NCBI GenBank assembly: GCA_903925075.1
Contig: CAIYDQ010000304.1
Coordinates: 1 to 62,424, forward strand
DNA length: 62,424 nt
DNA from: an uncultured Geobacter sp.
GTDB lineage: Bacteria; Desulfobacterota; Desulfuromonadia; Geobacterales; Geobacteraceae
Reading direction: 5' to 3'
Shown: positions 57,850 through 62,424 of the stretch, piece by piece
How positions within the stretch are numbered: position 1 is the stretch's first letter
How the letters are laid out: the number at the start of each line of letters is the position of its first letter
Notes under the pieces: generated by a model
Databases searched by the model: none
The model's input: the letters and a program-made list of their open reading frames with translations, nothing else
Told to the model about the DNA's origin: nothing
Made by a program: the position numbers and the translations under genes

Positions 57850-58761
57850 GTGAGTGTGGACAATCAGCTGCTGACGACCACCCAGGCGGTGGATCCGGTT
57901 TTCCTGTTCATCTTCGCGGCCTGCCTGCTGCTCTTGATCGGCATCACCGCGGCCATGGTCTGGTTCGTGATACGTTACCATCGCTCGCGCGCACCGGAGC
58001 CGACCTCGCAGGCGGAGGGAAGCCTGTGGCTGGAGATCGCCTGGACCGCTCTCCCCACCCTGTTGGTGCTGGCCATGTTCTACTACGGCTGGTCCGGCTA
58101 CCTGACCCTGAGGAGCGTCCCGCCGGGCGCGCTGCCGATCACGGCGGTGGGGCGCATGTGGTCCTGGAGCTTCCAGTACCAAAACGGCAAGACCAGCGCC
58201 AAGCTCTACGTGCCGGTGGGCAAGCCGATCCAGGTGAACGTCGAATCGCGCGACGTGCTGCACGGCTTCTACATCCCCGCCTTTAGGATCAAGCGCGACG
58301 CCGTGCCGGGCATGAAAAATCATGTCTGGTTCGTGGCCACCAGGCCCGGCTCCTACGACATCTTTTGCTCCCAGTATTGCGGCACCAGCCATTCCGGCAT
58401 GATCAGCACGGTGGAGGCGATTCCCGCCGACAAGTTCGCCGCCTGGCTCAACGAGGGGCCGAAGGGCGCCCCCCATCCGGGCCTCGCGCTTTTGGAGAAG
58501 CACGGCTGCCTGGGGTGCCACTCCGTGGACGGCTCCCAGAAGGTGGGGCCGACCCTGAAGGGGGTTTTCGGCAGCAAAGTGCCGGTGACCAGGGGAGGCA
58601 AGCCGTCGGTGGTGCTGGCGGACGAGGCCTATCTGCGGGAGTCGATCCTGGCGCCGACCGCCGCCGTGGTCGAGGGCTTCCCGCCGATCATGCCGGTGAC
58701 CGCCGACCTGAGCGAAGCGGATTTGAAGGTGATTGTCGACTACCTGAAGGGATTGAAGTGA
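57850..58761 (+). CDS. ctaC: Cytochrome c oxidase subunit II fused to cytochrome c (caa3)
   Basis: 303 residues. Two N-terminal helices, then the CuA cupredoxin domain with His in DVLHGFYIP and the CuA loop CSQYCGTSHSGM, then a C-terminal monohaem cytochrome c (CLGCH near residue 218, axial Met in PPIMPVTADLSEADLKVIVDYL). The fusion is diagnostic of caa3 oxidases. Start is GTG 57850 (MSVDNQLL); GTG 57856 is an alternative. No signal peptide, in keeping with N-terminal anchor. The position after III and IV is not the commonest order. Confidence 0.94.
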   Translation: MSVDNQLLTTTQAVDPVFLFIFAACLLLLIGITAAMVWFVIRYHRSRAPEPTSQAEGSLWLEIAWTALPTLLVLAMFYYGWSGYLTLRSVPPGALPITAVGRMWSWSFQYQNGKTSAKLYVPVGKPIQVNVESRDVLHGFYIPAFRIKRDAVPGMKNHVWFVATRPGSYDIFCSQYCGTSHSGMISTVEAIPADKFAAWLNEGPKGAPHPGLALLEKHGCLGCHSVDGSQKVGPTLKGVFGSKVPVTRGGKPSVVLADEAYLRESILAPTAAVVEGFPPIMPVTADLSEADLKVIVDYLKGLK

Positions 58762-59576
58762 CGGCCAGGCTCTGCCGGCTGTTCAGGATGCGCCTGGTGC
58801 TGATGAACGGCGTCGCGGCGCTCGGGGGCTACCTGCTCTTTCCAGCCGCGCCCGACGCGGCGCGGCTGGCCGCCCTCTTCGCCGGCGTCTGCCTGCTGGC
58901 TGCGGCCGGTTCCGCGCTGAACCAGCTGCTGGAGCGCGATCTCGACCGGCTGATGCTGCGCACGCGAAATCGGCCGCTCCCAAAAGGCGAGCTGACCCCG
59001 GCGGCGGTCGCCTGGATCGGGGCGGGGTGCCTGACGGCAGGCGCCGGCCTCCTTTTCGGCCAAGGATTGATCCCGGCGCTCCTCGGTCTGGCGGCGCTTT
59101 GCTGGTACTTGCTCGTCTACACTCCCCTGAAACGCCGCACCCCCTTGGCACTGGCCCTGGGCGGCCTTAGCGGCGCGGCGCCCCCCGTCATCGGCTGGTG
59201 CGTCGCCGGCGGCGGCCCCGGCGATTTTCCGGTGGTGCTTTTGGCCGGCATCCTCTATCTCTGGCAAGTCCCCCATTTCTGGCTGCTGCAGCGCCGCCAC
59301 GCCGAAGACTATCGCCGCGCCGGCTTGCCGGTTTTCCACCAGTCCCACGTAGGCGGCGGGCCCGCGCCGGTCTGCGCGCTCTGGATCGCGGCCATGGTGG
59401 CGGGCGCCATGATGCTTCCCGCCTTCGGGCTGATCGGCAGAGGCCCCGCCGTCTGCTGCGCCCTCCTTTGCGCCCCTCTGCTGATCAGCGCCTTGAAGCG
59501 CTGGGAGCCTGCGCTTTTTGCCTGCCTCAACCTGTTCCCCGTCCTGGTCACGATGGCCCTTTGCGTCGGCAGGTGA
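58758..59576 (+). CDS. ctaB: Protohaem IX farnesyltransferase
   Basis: 272 residues; UbiA-family membrane prenyltransferase making haem O from haem B. First Asp-rich motif NQLLERDLDRLMLRTRNRPLPKGEL, second YTPLKRRTPLALALGGLSGAAPPVIGW. GTG start at 58758 overlaps the ctaC stop (GTGA) and has aaggga ahead; a second ATG lies ten codons further. Haem A synthase (ctaA), needed after it, is not in the window. Confidence 0.93.
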   Translation: MTARLCRLFRMRLVLMNGVAALGGYLLFPAAPDAARLAALFAGVCLLAAAGSALNQLLERDLDRLMLRTRNRPLPKGELTPAAVAWIGAGCLTAGAGLLFGQGLIPALLGLAALCWYLLVYTPLKRRTPLALALGGLSGAAPPVIGWCVAGGGPGDFPVVLLAGILYLWQVPHFWLLQRRHAEDYRRAGLPVFHQSHVGGGPAPVCALWIAAMVAGAMMLPAFGLIGRGPAVCCALLCAPLLISALKRWEPALFACLNLFPVLVTMALCVGR

Positions 59577-59662
59577 AAGACAGCTTTCTTTTGCCCCCCT
59601 TTTTGCCTAGAATGGCCAAAGCGATCAGCAGCGATATTCAACACAAAGCCAAGGAGTAATTG

Positions 59663-59857
59663 ATGGGAGAAAAGCAGAAGAGTGCCCAGCCGGCCGGGCA
59701 CAAGGTGCGTATGTGCAAATTGAAGAAGGACGGGAAGCTCGACGAGTTGGACCAGCATGGGCTGAACCCGATTGTCTATTGCAGCAAGTGCCAGCTTAAG
59801 GCCAACGACCCCTCGTGCATCTGCAACCCGCGTGCTCTAAAGGCGAGCAAAGGGTAA
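59663..59857 (+). CDS. Small Cys-rich hypothetical protein
   Basis: 64 residues, basic. VRMCKLKKDGKLDELDQHGLNPIVYCSKCQLKANDPSCICNPR has five Cys (one Cys plus a CxxC and a C-x-C) that could bind zinc. aaggag lies ahead of ATG 59663. It follows ctaB by 86 bases and converges with kbl; role unknown. Confidence 0.75.
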   Translation: MGEKQKSAQPAGHKVRMCKLKKDGKLDELDQHGLNPIVYCSKCQLKANDPSCICNPRALKASKG

Positions 59858-59879
59858 AAGGAGTAAAGGAGGAAGCGTC

Positions 59880-61070
59880 TTAGCCGATGACGCCAAGCTC
59901 CCTGCCTACCCTGGCGAAGACCTCCAGTCCGAGATCGAGATCCTCCCGCGCATGCGCCGCGCTGATCATGACCCGGATGCGCGCCTTCCCCTGCGGCACG
60001 GTCGGAAAACCGATGGGCATGGCGAAAACCCCCGGCTGCGAGTCGAAGAGCCTGCGCGAGAACCGCTGGCAAAGCGACGCGTCGCCCAGCATGACCGGCG
60101 TGATCGGCGTGACGCTGGCGCCGGTGTCGAAACCCGCCCGCTGCATCCCCTCCTTGAAATAGCGCGTATTCTCCCAGAGTTTTTCCACAAGTTCCGTGCC
60201 CGCTTCCAGCAGATCGACCGCGGCCAGGCAGGCGGCGGTGTCGGCCGCGGTAACGGCGCTGGAGAAGAGAAAGGGGCGGGCCTTTTGCCTGATCCAGTCG
60301 ATCACCGCGCTCCTGCCGGCGATCACGCCCCCCATCACGCCGAAGGCCTTGGAAAGCGTGCCGATTTCCAGATCGAAACTGCCGCTTAGCCGGAAGTGGT
60401 CGACGATGCCGCGCCCGCCGCGCCCCAGCACCCCTTCGCCGTGGGCGTCGTCCACCATGGAAACGATCCCGTAACGCTCGCACAGTTGCTGCAGCCGGTC
60501 CAGCGGCGCCAGATCGCCGTCCATGGAGAAGACGCCGTCGGTGATCAGCATGGCGCGCCGGTAACCCCCCAGGTTCTCCTTGATCACCCGCTCGCAGTCC
60601 TGCGGGTCGCAATGCTCGTAGACCGCCACCTTGGCGGAGGAGAGCCGGCAGCCGTCGATAATGCTGGCGTGGTTCAGCCGGTCGGTGAACACCACGTCTC
60701 CCTTGCCGACCAGCGAGGGTATGGCGGCCTGATTGGCGCAGAAGCCGGATTGCAGGTAGAGGGCGTCTTCCACTCCCTTGAAGGCGGCCAGACGCCTCTC
60801 CAGCTCGCGGTGCAGTTCCAGCGTGCCGGCGATGCTGCGCACCGCCGCCGGCCCCACACCCCAGAAGTCGATGGCCTCCTTGGCCGCCTTTTTCAGCTCG
60901 GGGCGGTTGGCGAGTCCCAGGTAATTGTTGGTGCAGAAATTGAGCACCTCTTTGTCGTCCACCGTCATCCAGGCGCCGCAGGCGGAGCCGATGGTGCGAA
61001 TGGAGCTCCTGAAACCTTGTTCCTGCAGGGCGTTCATCTCTTCGGCGATCCAGTCGAATTTGTCGGGCAT
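59880..61070 (-). CDS. kbl: 2-amino-3-ketobutyrate CoA ligase (glycine C-acetyltransferase)
   Basis: 396 residues, PLP enzyme of the alpha-oxoamine synthase family, cleaving 2-amino-3-ketobutyrate with CoA to glycine and acetyl-CoA. [60 protein letters not shown], and the PLP-Lys in [12 protein letters not shown] are intact. It follows tdh by 4 bases, whose product is its substrate. Confidence 0.96.
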   Translation of the reverse strand: MPDKFDWIAEEMNALQEQGFRSSIRTIGSACGAWMTVDDKEVLNFCTNNYLGLANRPELKKAAKEAIDFWGVGPAAVRSIAGTLELHRELERRLAAFKGVEDALYLQSGFCANQAAIPSLVGKGDVVFTDRLNHASIIDGCRLSSAKVAVYEHCDPQDCERVIKENLGGYRRAMLITDGVFSMDGDLAPLDRLQQLCERYGIVSMVDDAHGEGVLGRGGRGIVDHFRLSGSFDLEIGTLSKAFGVMGGVIAGRSAVIDWIRQKARPFLFSSAVTAADTAACLAAVDLLEAGTELVEKLWENTRYFKEGMQRAGFDTGASVTPITPVMLGDASLCQRFSRRLFDSQPGVFAMPIGFPTVPQGKARIRVMISAAHAREDLDLGLEVFARVGRELGVIG

Positions 61071-61074
61071 GGCT

Positions 61075-62118
61075 TCAATCCTCCACCCAGTTTATAATCA
61101 CCTTGCCTGCGCGGCCGGTGCCCATCACCCTGAAGGCCTCCTCGAACTCGGTGTAAGGCATCCGGTGCGTGATGATGGGGCTTAGATCCAGGCCGATCTT
61201 GATCAGGGATTGCATCAGGTACCAGGTTTCGTACATCTCGCGCCCGTAGATCCCCCGGATGGTCAACATGTTGAAAATCACCTTGTTCCAGTCGATGGCC
61301 AGTTCCTGCGACGGTATCCCCAACATGGCGATCTTGCCGCCGTGGCACATGTTATCGAGCATCTCCTGGAAGGCGGCGCCGTTTCCCGACATCTCCAGGC
61401 CCACGTCGAACCCCTCCTTCATCCCCAGATCCCGCCGCACCTGCGCCAGGCTTCGCTCCTTGACGTTCAGCGCGACCGTCGCCCCCATGCGCTTGGCCAA
61501 CTCCAGCCGGTAAGGGTTGAGATCGGTGGTCACCACGTAGCGCGCTCCGGCGTGGCGGGCGATGGCGGTCGCCATGATGCCGATAGGGCCGGCGCCGGTG
61601 ATCAGCACGTCCTCGCCCAGGATCGGAAAGGCCAAGGTGGTGTGGGTGGCGTTGCCGAAGGGATCGAAAATGGCCAGGATCTCCATGGGTATCTTCGGGT
61701 CCGCGTGCCAGACGTTGGTGACCGGGATGCAGATGTACTCTGCGAAGGCGCCGGCGCGGTTCACCCCCACGCCGTTGGTGTCCTTACACAGGTGGCGCCT
61801 CCCCGCCAGGCAGTTGCGGCATCTGCCGCAGACGATATGCCCCTCGCCGGAGACGATGTCGCCGACGTTCAAGTCGAAGACGTTGCTCCCCATCGCCGCG
61901 ACGCGTCCCACGTATTCGTGTCCCACCACCATCGGCACCGGGATGGTCTTGCGGGCCCACTCGTTCCAGTCCCAGATGTGCAGATCGGTGCCGCAGATCG
62001 CCGTCTTGTGGACCTTGATCAGCACGTCGTTGATCCCCACCTCGGGAACCGGCACCTCGTCCAGCCAGAGGCCCGGTTTCGGATATTTCTTGACCAGCGC
62101 CTGCATCGTCTTCCGCAT
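61075..62118 (-). CDS. tdh: L-threonine 3-dehydrogenase
   Basis: 347 residues, zinc-dependent MDR dehydrogenase oxidising threonine to 2-amino-3-ketobutyrate with NAD. Catalytic-zinc Cys in [23 protein letters not shown], structural zinc in [18 protein letters not shown], Rossmann [17 protein letters not shown] 62118 follows aggaggcggat. First gene of the tdh-kbl operon; a leader hairpin lies just upstream (62134-62170). Confidence 0.96.
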   Translation of the reverse strand: MRKTMQALVKKYPKPGLWLDEVPVPEVGINDVLIKVHKTAICGTDLHIWDWNEWARKTIPVPMVVGHEYVGRVAAMGSNVFDLNVGDIVSGEGHIVCGRCRNCLAGRRHLCKDTNGVGVNRAGAFAEYICIPVTNVWHADPKIPMEILAIFDPFGNATHTTLAFPILGEDVLITGAGPIGIMATAIARHAGARYVVTTDLNPYRLELAKRMGATVALNVKERSLAQVRRDLGMKEGFDVGLEMSGNGAAFQEMLDNMCHGGKIAMLGIPSQELAIDWNKVIFNMLTIRGIYGREMYETWYLMQSLIKIGLDLSPIITHRMPYTEFEEAFRVMGTGRAGKVIINWVED

Positions 62119-62424
62119 ATCCGCCTCCTCGCCGCCGAGCGAAGAGAATCATTAGCTCCCTTCGCTCGGCCTACTCATGAATGTTATCAAGATTGGGCGA
62201 CAAGTAAATCCAAAAGCACAAGTCAGAACCAACCGTTGGCCACGGAGAAAATCTGAGCAGGTCCGAGAAGGGCCAGTCAAGATGCAGTCGCAAATTCTCG
62301 ATTCTCATTTTTGAGGAATCTGGTTACTTCTCTCTGGCTCCCGAACCAAAATGCCAATGTAGGGCAAATGGGAGCCGATATTTTTGCTTAAACTGTTCCT
62401 TAGCTGACAAATTAGACAAGGCTA
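62119..62424. other. Upstream region of the tdh operon
   Basis: 306 bases with no gene. Contains the leader hairpin 62134-62170 and another stem (ggctccc 62336-62342 with gggagcc 62370-62376, then gatattttt) that may be a weak terminator on the plus strand. Confidence 0.6.
62134..62170 (-). promoter_or_regulatory. Stable hairpin in the tdh leader
   Basis: gccgagcgaa (62134-62143) pairs perfectly with ttcgctcggc (62161-62170), with a possible inner GAG/CTC. It ends about 15 bases ahead of the tdh ATG, abutting the ribosome site. No T-run, so not a terminator. Confidence 0.6.

Overview
The window is about 62 kb of GC-rich bacterial chromosome. Gene content and style suggest a member of the Geobacterales (Geobacter/Geomonas/Citrifermentans-like, Desulfobacterota). 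The signs are many hybrid histidine kinases, a sigma-54 regulator with an iron-sulfur/[FeFe]-hydrogenase-like sensor, a haemerythrin chemoreceptor, selA, PilZ and CheB-CheR fusion proteins, and a caa3-type oxidase. This placement is inferred from gene content, not from a marker gene. No gene appears cut by either edge.

Layout: (1) 1-2000: an intact IS110-family (IS1111-like) insertion sequence followed by a palindromic repeat. (2) 2.0-6 kb: Pit phosphate transporter with its DUF47 partner, uppP, radC and a small beta-sandwich protein. (3) 6-12 kb: a three-gene sensory operon (hybrid kinase, ABC-type substrate-binding protein, hybrid kinase). (4) 12-17.8 kb: an FNR/CRP-type promoter, a transglutaminase-fold protein lacking its catalytic Cys, a candidate small RNA, and the hydrogenase-like sigma-54 regulator followed by a sigma-54 promoter with duplicated upstream sites driving a ribbon-helix-helix protein. 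(5) 17.8-27 kb: translation and isoprenoid housekeeping (cysS, glnS, ispF, ispD, selA, serS, four tRNAs, thpR) and a second candidate small RNA. (6) 27-35 kb: a giant CheB-CheR-PAS-kinase-receiver protein and small conserved proteins. (7) 35-43.5 kb: a SlyD-like isomerase with a Cys/Asp-rich insert, tRNA-dihydrouridine synthase, MFS transporter, guaC, an ovothiol operon (ovoA plus a coupled C-S lyase) and an AbrB/PIN toxin-antitoxin pair. (8) 43.5-54 kb: UDG-like protein, a kinase-receiver-PilZ operon, an unusual TraB/TIKI-like protein paired with a MoxR-type ATPase, hemH with a tiny zinc-finger protein, a papain-like protease and a haemerythrin chemoreceptor. (9) 54-62 kb: sco-ctaD-ctaE-IV-ctaC-ctaB (caa3 oxidase) and tdh-kbl.

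Themes: oxygen and redox handling recurs (caa3 oxidase, haem A/haem synthesis enzymes, haemerythrin chemoreceptor, O2-requiring ovothiol synthesis, FNR-type operator, iron-sulfur sensor), which fits an organism living across oxic-anoxic shifts. The strongest candidates for new biology are the hydrogenase-like sensor with its adjacent sigma-54 target, the TIKI-like/MoxR pair, the Cys/Asp insert in the SlyD-like protein, and the two short candidate RNAs that share an anti-Shine-Dalgarno octamer.
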